Assembly: GCF_900103735.1 (NCBI RefSeq)
Contig: NZ_FMXE01000002.1
Location: 193,373-257,372, forward strand
From: Algoriphagus alkaliphilus
GTDB taxonomy: Bacteria; Bacteroidota; Bacteroidia; Cytophagales; Cyclobacteriaceae
Length of the DNA: 64,000 nt
Direction: 5' to 3'
In this document: in pieces, positions 34,992 to 44,047 of the stretch
How positions within the stretch are numbered: position 1 is the stretch's first letter
Layout of the letters: each line of letters opens with the position of its first letter
Translations under genes and position numbers: made by a program
Notes under the pieces: model-generated
Database searches by the model: none
Told to the model about the DNA's origin: nothing
The model's input: the letters and a program-made list of their open reading frames with translations, nothing else

Positions 34992-37025
34992 ATGAAAAGA
35001 ATCTCAGCCGCCTTAATCGTCATTTTTGCTTTTTTCTACACGCCATTAGAAGCCCAGGAAAAAACCAAACTGGAACTGACCGACCTTTTCAACATGGAGT
35101 ACGTCAGTGATCCACAGATTTCGCCGGACGGTTCACAAATTGTCTTTAGCCGAAATTTCAAAGACATCATGACTGACAGGGATTATTCCAATCTCTGGAT
35201 CAGCAATGTGGACGGCACACGCATCCGGCAACTCACAATGGGAAACCAACGCGACTATGCTCCACGTTGGTCCAATGACGGCAAGAAGCTCGCTTTCCTC
35301 TCCAATCAGGATGATAATAAAGTGAAGCTTTATCTCATGTATCTTGATACCCGTGAGACTGTCGCCCTGACCAATACCGCGATTCCACCAAGTGCGGTCG
35401 CCTGGAGTCCGGATGACAGGCAGTTGGCTTTTACCCAATTTGTCCCAGAAACAAAAAAGTCCATGCTGGCGATCCCATCCAAGCCAGAAGGTGCCGAGTG
35501 GAATGCTCCGCCGATTTTCATCGATGAAATGAATTACCGTGGAGATGGTGCCGGATATTTGAAGCCCGGCAAATCACAGATTTTCACCTTGGGAATCGAT
35601 GGCGGTACGCCAAGACAGCGGTCATTTACTTCAAATAATCATGGAAGTCCAATTTGGGCCAAAGACGGCAAAAGCCTTTTCTTCTCCGCCAATCTGAATG
35701 AAAACCATGAACTGGAGCCTGCAAACTCAGAGATCTATCGCTTGGATCTGAGTTCAGGTGAGATAAAGGCCTTGACCTCCAGATTTGGGCCGGATGCCAA
35801 TCCTGCAGTTTCTCCTGACGGGAAAATGATTGCGTTTACAGGAAATGACGATACTTTTCAAGGCTATCAGGTTTCAAATCTCTATGTGATGAATGTGGAT
35901 GGATCCGGTGTGAAAAACCTCACCGCTAACCTAGACCGGGATGCCGGCAATCCGCAATGGGAAGGAAATGGTCAGGGAATCTACTTCCAATACGATCAAT
36001 TTGGCGATACCAAAATTGGGCATGTAGCATTGACTGGAAAGATAAGAACCGTCGTCGAAGGACTTGGAGGTTTGGATTTGGGCAGGCCTTATAATGCCGG
36101 AACTTTCACTGTTTCCGCCAACAACCGTTTTGCATTCACCCAAGGAGGACCAGAGCATCCGGCAGATTTGGCAGTTTGGAACGGCGGAGCAACCAAGCGC
36201 TTGACTGCTGTAAATGACGATTTGTTTTCCTTCCGGAAAATCGGAAAAACCGAAGAAATCTGGTGGGAATCATCCTTTGACCAAAAGCGGGTTCAGGGAT
36301 GGATTGTTACTCCTCCGGATTTTGATCCTGCAAAAAAGTATCCATTTATCCTTGAAATCCACGGCGGACCATTTGCCATGTACGGACCTTCGTTCGCTTA
36401 TGAAATTCAGGCTTATGCCGCTGCAGGCTATGTGGTGCTTTACACCAATCCTCGCGGTAGTACAGGGTACGGTCAGGAATTTGGAAACTCCATTCACCAC
36501 GATTATCCAAATCACGATTACGAAGACTTGATTTCGGGAGTGGATGCGGTAATTGCCAAAGGCTACATCGATACTGAAAACCTATTTGTCACCGGAGGAT
36601 CAGGAGGCGGGGTGTTGACCGCTTGGATCGTGGGCAAAACCAATCGCTTTAAAGCTGCTGTGGTAGCCAAGCCGGTAATTAACTGGACGAGCTTTGTACT
36701 TCATGCAGATTCCCCTGCCTTTTTTGCCAAATATTGGTTTGGAGCGATGCCTTGGGAAGATCAGGAGAATTATTGGAGAAGATCGCCATTATCCCTTGTG
36801 GGAAATGTGAAAACACCCACCATGCTGTTGACTGGTGAGCAGGATTTCCGAACGCCCATTTCAGAATCAGAGCAATATTACACCGCACTCAAACTGGTCG
36901 GAGTAGAAACTGCCATGGTCCGCATTCCCAATGCTTCTCATGGCTTGACGGGACGACCAAGTATGCTGATGAGCAAGACGGCAGCAATCTTGAGTTGGTT
37001 TAATCATTACAGAGATAAGCAGTGA
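34992..37025 (+). CDS. S9 family peptidase (prolyl oligopeptidase / acylaminoacyl-peptidase type)
   Basis: A 677-residue secreted serine peptidase with a signal peptide ending at PLEAQE. The N-terminal two-thirds is a PD40-type beta-propeller (ISPDGSQIVFSR, APRWSNDGKKLAFLS, VSPDGKMIAF), which filters small peptides into the C-terminal alpha/beta-hydrolase domain. The nucleophile is Ser537 in TGGSGGGVLTAW (GGSYGG is more common), the acid probably in TGEQDFRTPI and the His in NASHGLTGRPS. It releases dipeptides or acylated residues from peptides in the periplasm. The next gene starts with a GTG overlapping its stop. Confidence 0.93.
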   Translation: MKRISAALIVIFAFFYTPLEAQEKTKLELTDLFNMEYVSDPQISPDGSQIVFSRNFKDIMTDRDYSNLWISNVDGTRIRQLTMGNQRDYAPRWSNDGKKLAFLSNQDDNKVKLYLMYLDTRETVALTNTAIPPSAVAWSPDDRQLAFTQFVPETKKSMLAIPSKPEGAEWNAPPIFIDEMNYRGDGAGYLKPGKSQIFTLGIDGGTPRQRSFTSNNHGSPIWAKDGKSLFFSANLNENHELEPANSEIYRLDLSSGEIKALTSRFGPDANPAVSPDGKMIAFTGNDDTFQGYQVSNLYVMNVDGSGVKNLTANLDRDAGNPQWEGNGQGIYFQYDQFGDTKIGHVALTGKIRTVVEGLGGLDLGRPYNAGTFTVSANNRFAFTQGGPEHPADLAVWNGGATKRLTAVNDDLFSFRKIGKTEEIWWESSFDQKRVQGWIVTPPDFDPAKKYPFILEIHGGPFAMYGPSFAYEIQAYAAAGYVVLYTNPRGSTGYGQEFGNSIHHDYPNHDYEDLISGVDAVIAKGYIDTENLFVTGGSGGGVLTAWIVGKTNRFKAAVVAKPVINWTSFVLHADSPAFFAKYWFGAMPWEDQENYWRRSPLSLVGNVKTPTMLLTGEQDFRTPISESEQYYTALKLVGVETAMVRIPNASHGLTGRPSMLMSKTAAILSWFNHYRDKQ

Positions 37026-37468
37026 ATTGGGTTAGAACATCAATCTTTTCCCTGATCGGAATTTTGATAATCAGCATTTCGTATGGACAGGATTTGGAAA
37101 AAGCGCTGATCCTCGCCCAAAGAGAAGCTTCCAATCAGGCGCTTCGGAATTTTGATCATGAGTTGAATGCGACCTTCTCGACAGAGGACGCTTTCATTAC
37201 CACAGGACTGGGAGTGCTGATCTCGGGTAAAGAAGAACAGGAAATCTACCTCAAATCCCTACCAAGTCCGAGAATGTATTGGATCCGAACCCCTGATGAG
37301 GTTATTGTCAATCACAAAACCCAACTAGCCTGGGAGACGGGAACCTGGAAAGGATATCTGGAAGATTCGGACGAAGCAGTAGTGGGAGGAAAATACTCCG
37401 CCCAATGGACCAAAACCTCAGGGACTTGGCTGATCCGATCGCAGTTGTTTGTCACATTAACTGACTGA
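37022..37468 (+). CDS. Secreted NTF2-like (DUF4440) protein, GTG start
   Basis: A 148-residue protein with a signal peptide (ILIISISYGQD) and one NTF2-like domain ending in GGKYSAQWTKTSGTWLIRSQLFV. The start is a GTG that overlaps the stop of the S9 peptidase gene (GTGA), so translation is probably coupled; no ATG gives a complete signal peptide. Function is unknown. It is one of five apparently intact members of this fold in the window. Confidence 0.82.
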   Translation: MNWVRTSIFSLIGILIISISYGQDLEKALILAQREASNQALRNFDHELNATFSTEDAFITTGLGVLISGKEEQEIYLKSLPSPRMYWIRTPDEVIVNHKTQLAWETGTWKGYLEDSDEAVVGGKYSAQWTKTSGTWLIRSQLFVTLTD

Positions 37469-37474
37469 TAGACC

Positions 37475-38206
37475 ATGATCTCTTTCCTCCGCAAAATCCG
37501 TCAAAACCTCCTTCGGGAAAACAAAATCACACGGTACTTGGCTTACGCCATTGGCGAAATCTTCCTCGTTGTAATAGGAATCCTGATCGCGTTGCAGATC
37601 AACAATGCCAATGAATCGAATAAGCTTAGAAAAAAGGAGGTGATTTTATTGAGTGAAATGAAAAATAATCTCCAAAGTGACCTGTTAGACTTAGAGTTTA
37701 ACATCGATGGCAATAAAGATCGACTTACCTCAAATCGAATCATACTCACAGCCCTTCAGGATAAAGGGCCTTCCCATGATTCCCTGAAACCCCACTTTGG
37801 TAAAATCTTTGGAAATTATCAGCTATCCGAGAATACTGCCTCTTGGGAAAACTTGAAATCAGTGGGCTTGGACCTGGTATCCAATGACTCCCTTCGCAAT
37901 CGGATTTCCAATCTCTATTCTACCCGTTACCCCTACTTGGAGAACCTCGAAAAAGGATTGGATGATCGTTACCAATGGAATTTTCTCTATCCTTTAGTAC
38001 TCAAGAATATAGCCATGGATCAAATTTGGGTATCAGCAAGCCCTCAAGATTATGATGCTCTTTTGGCAAATATTGAGTTTCAGGAAGTACTTAAAATGAA
38101 CGTGTTTATTCGGGAGTTCCAGCAAAATCAGTATGAGGAAATCCATGGAATTGTCGGGGACTTAGTCAAACAAATCGACCGTCACCTGAGGCTATTTAAC
38201 GACTAA
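37475..38206 (+). CDS. DUF6090 family membrane protein
   Basis: A 243-residue protein of the DUF6090 family, common in Bacteroidota and of unknown function. It has the family N terminus LRKIRQNLLRENKITRYLAY, one membrane helix (IGEIFLVVIGILIALQINN, residues about 27-46) and a mostly helical, probably extracytoplasmic or cytoplasmic, coiled domain. It begins 6 bases after the NTF2-like gene. Confidence 0.88.
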   Translation: MISFLRKIRQNLLRENKITRYLAYAIGEIFLVVIGILIALQINNANESNKLRKKEVILLSEMKNNLQSDLLDLEFNIDGNKDRLTSNRIILTALQDKGPSHDSLKPHFGKIFGNYQLSENTASWENLKSVGLDLVSNDSLRNRISNLYSTRYPYLENLEKGLDDRYQWNFLYPLVLKNIAMDQIWVSASPQDYDALLANIEFQEVLKMNVFIREFQQNQYEEIHGIVGDLVKQIDRHLRLFND

Positions 38207-38327
38207 AAGCGGGATTCACTTTTTAAAAAAATACAATTCAAAAACACCTGCCGATTTTAGAAATAGACTTTTTGATTTGCTGAAAGCTTAACATCTTCAG
38301 AATTCTCATAGGAAAGAAATACCCCTA

Positions 38328-38362
38328 TTTCGGACAGTAAATCAGGTCGTTCGTCCCAGCCA
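38328..38362 (+). promoter_or_regulatory. Tandem LytTR-like site 4 upstream of the DUF418 gene
   Basis: Half-site cores TTTCGG (38328-38333) and GTTCGT (38349-38354) are 21 bp apart, the second continuing into CCCAG as the others continue into CCTAG. The upstream flank GGAAAGAAATACCCC resembles the flanks of sites 1-3. Both half-sites fit the LytTR consensus less well outside the cores. The DUF418 gene starts 107 bases downstream. Confidence 0.48.
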
Positions 38363-38461
38363 GATTCCTTTTTACTATCCAACTGGGTAGCTTGTCCGAT
38401 ACCAAACAGCATTATTCAATTTTTCTAAATCCAACCTATCCTTTCCCCCAGAACTCCAAAA

Positions 38462-39817
38462 ATGGAACAAGCCTCCTCTTTACAAATCACCCCTATCCAG
38501 CAGTCGGACAGAATTCAGTCCCTGGACGTGATGCGTGGAATTGTCCTATGCGGAATTCTTTTAATGAATATCAACTCCTTCGGCTTGGCAAATTCCTACA
38601 ATGATCCAACAGTAGCCGGTGGATTCACGGGATGGAATCTCTACACCTTGATAACGACAAACATGTTTTTTGAAGGAACCATGCGCGGCTTGTTTTCACT
38701 TCTTTTCGGTGTTGGGATGTTCATTTTTCTAGACCGATTGACAAAGCGTGGAGCTGGAATTAAGGCTGCGGACATATTTTTTAGGCGGCTCATTTGGTTG
38801 CTTGTATTTGGACTGATACACGGATACCTCCTCCTCTGGACGGGTGAGATCCTCTATGATTATGCTTTGATGGGTTTTTTGGTGTATTCATTTAGAAACA
38901 TGGCACCAAAAAAATTGATCGTAGCAGCATCAGTTTTGGTTTTGGGAGGAATGATTTGGAACTATTCAGACTTTCGAAAAAGTGAAAAATTGGCTGCTGA
39001 TGTAGCCCTAATTGATACCTATAAAGCGGAAAATAAAGAATTGACCAAGGAGCTTAAAGAATCCCAAACCCAATGGGAAAAGTTTCAGGAAGAACGCTCT
39101 CCCGAATTCATTGCAGAATTCAACTCCTCGATGCAGAAAGGATATTTTGATGTGGTTGCATTTTTGGCACCGATCAATTCTCATTACGATCAATTTATGT
39201 CCTATAGATATGGACTCTGGGATGTACTCAGCATGATGTTGGTCGGGATTGCGCTGTTCAAATTGAATATACTGTCCGGGGATAAATCCTTTGGTTTCTA
39301 TGGAAAAATGGCCGGGATTGGTTATCTGATCGGCATTTCCATCAATTATTATGAGCTCCAAGTCGTTTTGAATGGTCAGTTTTCTCCTGTTGCGATAGCA
39401 AAGTCCAATCTCACCTATGACCTGGGAAGAATAGCTACTAGCATGGGCCATATTGGATTAATCATGCTATTCTCCAAATCGAATTTTTTGATTTGGCTGA
39501 AAAGCAGTCTGGCTTCGGTTGGCAAAATGGCCCTGACCAATTACATCATGCATTCTGTGATTTGTATGATAGTATTTACCGGAGTGGGTTTTGGTCTCTT
39601 CGGTAAATTGCAACGCTACGAACTCCTTTATGTAGTCTTCCCGATCTGGATCTTCCAGTTGATCCTGAGTCCAATCTGGCTTCGGTATTTTCATTATGGA
39701 CCGCTGGAGTGGCTCTGGAGAAATCTGAGCTACCTCAAAGTTCACTCCTTCAGAAAAGAAAGCCCACAGGCAATTTTGCCACATGGAAATCTTGAGCCAT
39801 TAAACATCGGCAATTAA
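38462..39817 (+). CDS. DUF418 family membrane protein
   Basis: A 451-residue multi-pass membrane protein of the DUF418 family, related to YeiB-like and acyltransferase-3-like proteins. Signatures are IQSLDVMRGIVLCGILLMN at the start, MFFEGTMRGLFSLLFGVGM, and the C-terminal domain with VGKMALTNYIMHSVIC and PIWIFQLILSPIWL. About ten hydrophobic helices are present. The function of the family is not known; roles in envelope or metabolite modification have been suggested. Confidence 0.9.
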   Translation: MEQASSLQITPIQQSDRIQSLDVMRGIVLCGILLMNINSFGLANSYNDPTVAGGFTGWNLYTLITTNMFFEGTMRGLFSLLFGVGMFIFLDRLTKRGAGIKAADIFFRRLIWLLVFGLIHGYLLLWTGEILYDYALMGFLVYSFRNMAPKKLIVAASVLVLGGMIWNYSDFRKSEKLAADVALIDTYKAENKELTKELKESQTQWEKFQEERSPEFIAEFNSSMQKGYFDVVAFLAPINSHYDQFMSYRYGLWDVLSMMLVGIALFKLNILSGDKSFGFYGKMAGIGYLIGISINYYELQVVLNGQFSPVAIAKSNLTYDLGRIATSMGHIGLIMLFSKSNFLIWLKSSLASVGKMALTNYIMHSVICMIVFTGVGFGLFGKLQRYELLYVVFPIWIFQLILSPIWLRYFHYGPLEWLWRNLSYLKVHSFRKESPQAILPHGNLEPLNIGN

Positions 39818-39868
39818 AAAACGGAGAAGCCGAAAACCGTCCAGAGTAGGCCCAAAACAACGAGAAAA

Positions 39869-40387
39869 ATGAACACAACAACTTATTCCCGAATTGCTCC
39901 TGCGCTTATTGCACTCACATTTTTCGGTCTTGCCGGATGCGCTCCTGCACCAGAAAATGTCGCCACTCCTGAACCTGTTGTGGTTGAGACCAAACCTGAT
40001 ATGTCCGCCATCAAAGCTGAGATCCAAGCCATAGAAACAGCATTTGCTGCTGCTGACAATGCTAGGGATGTCAATGCAATACTTGCTTTCTACAGTGATG
40101 ATGCAGTGACGATGGGACCCGGTGAACCGATGTCTGTTGGCAAAGCCGCCATTCAAAAATCCATTGAGGCCGGTTTCGCAAAAAGTGCGGCAGGCAGTAC
40201 AGTGGCATATGATGTTTTGGAGGTCTTTGGTGATGGAAACACAGTGACAGAGGTTGGTAAGTCAACCCGAAAAGACGCAACCGGAAAAGTAACCTACACG
40301 GGCAAGTACATGGCCATCTGGGAGAAGCGTGATGGCAATTATGTATGCATCAGGGACATCGGAAACAGTGATGCGAAGGAAGATTAG
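39869..40387 (+). CDS. DUF4440/NTF2-like lipoprotein
   Basis: A 172-residue lipoprotein: signal and lipobox GLAGCAPA, a Pro/Val-rich linker (TPEPVVVETKPD), then a single NTF2-like domain (AFAAADNARDVNAILAFYSD, and DDAVTMGPGEP), ending in GKYMAIWEKRDGNYVCIRD. This is the most canonical DUF4440 member in the window. Its function is not known. A hairpin follows at 40419-40450. Confidence 0.87.
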   Translation: MNTTTYSRIAPALIALTFFGLAGCAPAPENVATPEPVVVETKPDMSAIKAEIQAIETAFAAADNARDVNAILAFYSDDAVTMGPGEPMSVGKAAIQKSIEAGFAKSAAGSTVAYDVLEVFGDGNTVTEVGKSTRKDATGKVTYTGKYMAIWEKRDGNYVCIRDIGNSDAKED

Positions 40388-40418
40388 ATCCTTAAGTCAT
40401 TTCTCCAATTCTTCAAAA

Positions 40419-40450
40419 ACTGAGGGGATATTTTGGGGTGTTCCCTCAGT
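40419..40450 (+). terminator. Hairpin after the DUF4440 gene
   Basis: ACTGAGGG (40419-40426) pairs perfectly with CCCTCAGT (40443-40450) across a 16-base loop, followed by CTTTAAAATTTT. It lies 31 bases after the stop at 40387, so it most likely ends that transcript. Confidence 0.6.
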
Positions 40451-40516
40451 CTTTAAAATTTTCAAATTGAAATCGAATTGGAAGCGAAAATCTCCAACAT
40501 TTAACTAAAACAAACT

Positions 40517-40996
40517 ATGAAAACTCTCAAAAATTACCTGTTTATCGCTGCCTTGTTTTCCATAACAATCCCAGCTATCAGTCAAGAAAATAGTGACTCG
40601 AAAAAAAACATGTCCATCGTAGAGGGACTATATAAGGCCTTTGCCGTAGGTGATATTCCTGCTGTTTTGGGAGGATTGGATCCCAATGTAGTCTGGAACG
40701 AAGCTGAAGGAAACGCCTATGCCGATGGCAATCCTTACATAGGGCCCGACGCAGTGCTCAATGGCGTTTTTGCCCGCATCGGTGCAGATCATGAATTTTT
40801 TAACCTGAAGGATATTGTTCTTCATGAAATGAGCAATGGCAAAGTGTTGGCCACCTTACGCTACGATGCCAAACACAAGAATGGAAACAGTTACAATGCT
40901 CAGGTAGCTCATCTGTGGTCCTTAAAGGACGGAAAAGTCGTGTCTTTTCAACAGTATGTGGATACCAAAAAATTAAGTGACGCTTTTAATCAGTAA
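40517..40996 (+). CDS. Secreted SnoaL-like (NTF2 fold) protein
   Basis: A 159-residue protein with a signal peptide (ITIPAISQEN) and a SnoaL_2/ketosteroid-isomerase-like domain (IVEGLYKAFAVGDIPAVLGG, with VWNEAEGNAYADGNPYIGPD and AHLWSLKDGKVVSFQQYVD). SnoaL-like proteins include cyclases, isomerases and many of unknown role; no substrate can be named. It precedes the second DUF3500 gene by 38 bases. Confidence 0.86.
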   Translation: MKTLKNYLFIAALFSITIPAISQENSDSKKNMSIVEGLYKAFAVGDIPAVLGGLDPNVVWNEAEGNAYADGNPYIGPDAVLNGVFARIGADHEFFNLKDIVLHEMSNGKVLATLRYDAKHKNGNSYNAQVAHLWSLKDGKVVSFQQYVDTKKLSDAFNQ

Positions 40997-41034
40997 AACC
41001 TGTCTGCCAGGCATTGTTAAATGACTCTTACACT

Positions 41035-42051
41035 ATGAGGAAAATTGTAATTATCAGCCTTTTTGCAGTTGCATCGATGGTGATGGCATTCGGCCTAGGG
41101 TCTGAAAAACCTGCTGTTGATTTTTTGAAGTCTCTAACGCAGGCTCAGAGGAACAAAACACAGATGCCGTTCAATGACGAGTCTAGAACGCTCTGGCATT
41201 ATATACCCAGTTCAATGTTTCCCAGAGCAGGAATTCAGCTGAATGAACTTGACCCAAGTCAGAAGTCAAAATTGGACGAACTCCTTAAGGCTTTTCTCTC
41301 AGAAACTGGATACATGAAAACTGTGAAAATTATCGATTTGGAAAATGTCCTTTTGGAAATCAGTGGGGATTCGGTTATGAGGAATCCCGAAAATTACTCC
41401 GTTGCATTTTATGGAAATCCTGAAAAGGACAGCTTATGGGCTTTCTCCTTCGAGGGACATCATGTTTCCCTAAATTTTACAATTCTCAACGGAAAAGTTG
41501 AAAATGCTCCCCGGTTTTTAGGAGCGAATCCAGCAAAAATTCTTTCCGGACCCAGAGAAGGTGAGCGCACGCTACAAAGGGAAGAGGACCTTGGCTTTGA
41601 ACTGATCAACTCATTATCAGAAGAGCAAAGGAAAATGGCAATATTTCAGCAGGAACCATTTTTCGATATTGTTACCGGCAAATCAAAAGAAGTCGAGCCT
41701 TTAAGCCCTGTAGGAATCATGTTAGGTCAACTAAGCAGGAACCAACAACTGATTTTTTTAAAACTCCTTGATGAATATCTATCAACGATTCCAGCTGAAC
41801 AAGCCGAAAAAAGAATGAATAGCATTAAGAATGAAGAACTAGATGAGGTAAGGTTTGGGTGGGCAGGAGCGACAGTTCTCGGTGAAGGTCACTATTACCG
41901 GATTCAAGGCAAATCGTTTTTGATTGAGTTTGATAATGTCCAGAATAAGGCCAATCACATACATACCGTGTGGAGAGATTTTAACGGAGATTTCGGTAGG
42001 GATTTAATTAAAGAGCATTATAAGAATTCGGATCATCATAAACATGATTAA
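41035..42051 (+). CDS. Secreted DUF3500 family protein (second copy)
   Basis: A 338-residue paralogue of the DUF3500 protein at 2571. A signal segment (ASMVMAFGLGS) is followed by WHYIPSSMFPRAGIQL, SFEGHHVSLNFTIL and, near the end, IEFDNVQNKANHIHTVWR and HHKHD. The two copies share the same order of motifs and His-rich C-terminal tails but are clearly diverged, so they are old duplicates or separate arrivals. The ATG at 41035 is preferred to the TTG at 41014 because it starts directly at the signal peptide. Confidence 0.85.
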   Translation: MRKIVIISLFAVASMVMAFGLGSEKPAVDFLKSLTQAQRNKTQMPFNDESRTLWHYIPSSMFPRAGIQLNELDPSQKSKLDELLKAFLSETGYMKTVKIIDLENVLLEISGDSVMRNPENYSVAFYGNPEKDSLWAFSFEGHHVSLNFTILNGKVENAPRFLGANPAKILSGPREGERTLQREEDLGFELINSLSEEQRKMAIFQQEPFFDIVTGKSKEVEPLSPVGIMLGQLSRNQQLIFLKLLDEYLSTIPAEQAEKRMNSIKNEELDEVRFGWAGATVLGEGHYYRIQGKSFLIEFDNVQNKANHIHTVWRDFNGDFGRDLIKEHYKNSDHHKHD

Positions 42052-42167
42052 TAAAATGCCGAACAAGTTATCCCATGCAGAATACGGCTCATCTACAAAA
42101 AAAAAAAAATCTGACAAATACGAATTTATACCCTTAGAAAAAAAACGTTAACCACTTTATTAAAATC

Positions 42168-42800
42168 ATGGCCAAAACCCTCACGCTAGTCCCTGATAAA
42201 CCCAAAGCCTGGCTGATGCTATTGGCTTGGGCTTTTCTGATCCTTTTCGCAGGAAAATTTGTCCTGAATGATGCCTTACCTTACTTCGGTTTTGACCAGG
42301 AAGTTTTTGGAAGATATTGGGGAATGAAGTGGCCACTTATCGGTCATATTTCAGGGGGCCTGCTCGCATTGGTTTTAGGACCTTTTCAGTTTTGGGCAGG
42401 TTTTAGAAACAAATACCTAAAAATCCACCGATGGACAGGGAGGCTTTATCTGACCGGAATCCTGATTGGAACTATCAGTTCGGTATCGCTTGCTTTGACT
42501 ACCGGGATTGCGATTCATTGGACATGGGCACTTTCCTTATTGATGCTTGCGATGGCCTGGTTTTTTACCTCGGGGATGGCTTTGAGATTTATCCTGCTCA
42601 AGCGAGTCAATATTCACAAAGAGTGGATGGTGAGAAGCTATGTCGTGACTTTTGCTTTTGTCTTATTCCGCTGGCTGACCAGTCAGCCTTTCTATTACGA
42701 ATTGGGAACATTTCCGGAAACTGGACCGACTGCGATCTGGATTTCATGGGTCATTCCGCTTTTCTTCACTGAAATCATTTTACAATGGAATAAGAAATAA
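42168..42800 (+). CDS. DUF2306 family membrane protein
   Basis: A 210-residue protein with six or so hydrophobic helices and the DUF2306 pattern: HISGGLLALVLGPFQFW, KIHRWTGRLYLTG, then NIHKEWMVRSYVVTFAFV. The conserved His residues at helix ends could bind haem or a metal, but no function is established. It is followed after 27 bases by the cytochrome c gene, so it may serve a respiratory role (inference). Confidence 0.87.
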   Translation: MAKTLTLVPDKPKAWLMLLAWAFLILFAGKFVLNDALPYFGFDQEVFGRYWGMKWPLIGHISGGLLALVLGPFQFWAGFRNKYLKIHRWTGRLYLTGILIGTISSVSLALTTGIAIHWTWALSLLMLAMAWFFTSGMALRFILLKRVNIHKEWMVRSYVVTFAFVLFRWLTSQPFYYELGTFPETGPTAIWISWVIPLFFTEIILQWNKK

Positions 42801-42827
42801 AAACCGTTCACCTAAACCCCAGCACTC

Positions 42828-43829
42828 ATGTTCAAGAAAATCATTCTCGGAATTCTAGCCCTCCTAATTGTATTGATCGGAGGAATGGTGATTTATGTGC
42901 AACTATCATGGGATAAAACCTACGATATTCCCTACCCTGAACTTAAGGTAAGTACCGATTCAACTGTCATCGAAAGGGGCCGATACCTGGTTCATGGACC
43001 GGCACACTGCTCCAACTGTCATGTGTCCAGTCTCGAGGACATGATAGCTGCTGATGCAGGTCAACCTATTCCCCTGAAAGGCGGTGTAGATTTCCCATTG
43101 GGACCCATTGGTAAACTATACACCAGAAATTTGACACCAGATCCTACCACCGGGATAGCACGATATTCGGATGGTCAACTGTTTCGAATGATGCGCCATG
43201 CTGTAAAACCGGATGGATCAGCCACTTTATCAGTTTTGATGCCCTTTTGGAATATGGCAGATGAGGATTTGGTCGCAGTGATTTCTTATTTGAGAAGTAT
43301 GGAACCAATCAAAAATGAAGTAAAGGATAACGAGTGGACCTTTATGGGAAAAGCTGTTCGGGTGATGGCTTCTTCTTTTAAACCCATTGAAAACCCAACT
43401 CCTCCTGCCTTTGCTCCAAAGATGCAGGCCACAATCGAACGGGGTGAATACATCTCCCGCTATGTGGCCAATTGTGTGGGTTGCCATACCAATAGAGATT
43501 TGATGACTTTTGAGGCCATTGGTCCCGAATACGCGGGAGGAATGGAATTCGAACCTTGGCCTGAATTTGCCTTGGCGGTAGGGGGTGATCCTGAACTTTG
43601 GATGCGCACGCCTAACATTACTCCACACCCCAACAGTGCTTTATCTAAATTCAAAACTGTGGAAGAGTGGAAGGAACGATTCAGAAAAGGTCGGCAAATC
43701 AAGATTTCACCCATGCACTGGGGGCCATTTTCCAGAATGTCGGACGAAGACCTGGAAGCGCTTTACCTCTATTTGACCAGTCTGGAACCTCAGGATTATG
43801 ATCCGGGAGAATTGATGTTTAAAAAATGA
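42828..43829 (+). CDS. Membrane-anchored dihaem cytochrome c
   Basis: A 333-residue cytochrome with an N-terminal membrane anchor (ILGILALLIVLIGGMVIYV) and two haem c sites, CSNCH (residues 61-65) and CVGCH (216-220), in two cytochrome c domains. Possible axial methionines are in MPFWNMAD and SPMHWGPFSRM. This layout is found in electron-carrier subunits of periplasmic alcohol and other dehydrogenases. No dehydrogenase partner is adjacent; the cytochrome-fused sugar dehydrogenase at 58374 is 15 kb away. Confidence 0.92.
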   Translation: MFKKIILGILALLIVLIGGMVIYVQLSWDKTYDIPYPELKVSTDSTVIERGRYLVHGPAHCSNCHVSSLEDMIAADAGQPIPLKGGVDFPLGPIGKLYTRNLTPDPTTGIARYSDGQLFRMMRHAVKPDGSATLSVLMPFWNMADEDLVAVISYLRSMEPIKNEVKDNEWTFMGKAVRVMASSFKPIENPTPPAFAPKMQATIERGEYISRYVANCVGCHTNRDLMTFEAIGPEYAGGMEFEPWPEFALAVGGDPELWMRTPNITPHPNSALSKFKTVEEWKERFRKGRQIKISPMHWGPFSRMSDEDLEALYLYLTSLEPQDYDPGELMFKK

Positions 43830-43851
43830 GTTTTGGACTTGGTGTCTTAGA

Positions 43852-43889
43852 GCCTTTGTGGCCCTAAAGTTTAATTTAGCCACAAAGGC
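43852..43889 (+). terminator. Inverted repeat after the cytochrome c gene
   Basis: GCCTTTGTGGC (43852-43862) pairs perfectly with GCCACAAAGGC (43879-43889) across 16 bases. It lies 22 bases after the cytochrome stop, the right place for a terminator, but no U-run follows. Confidence 0.5.
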
Positions 43890-44047
43890 ACGAATACGCT
43901 AAGTTGAAATTATTATAAGGCAATTCAATTTGGACTATGGACAAATCACCATAATTCTTTCTGCAAGAGAAATCAATGAAGGAAAAGGTTGAGACTGCGT
44001 TGGGTGAAATATTGAATTGAACCAGACACTTTAACTTCCTCTAAAAA

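Noticed and set aside
42104..42118. Run of A between DUF3500 and DUF2306 genes
   Set aside because: A simple homopolymer tract with no paired stem before it, so not called a terminator.
43890..44020. Open frame reading VEIIIRQFNLDYGQITIILS and beyond, between the cytochrome and desaturase genes
   Set aside because: Short, without start codon, and no family could be recognised; chance is as likely as a relic.
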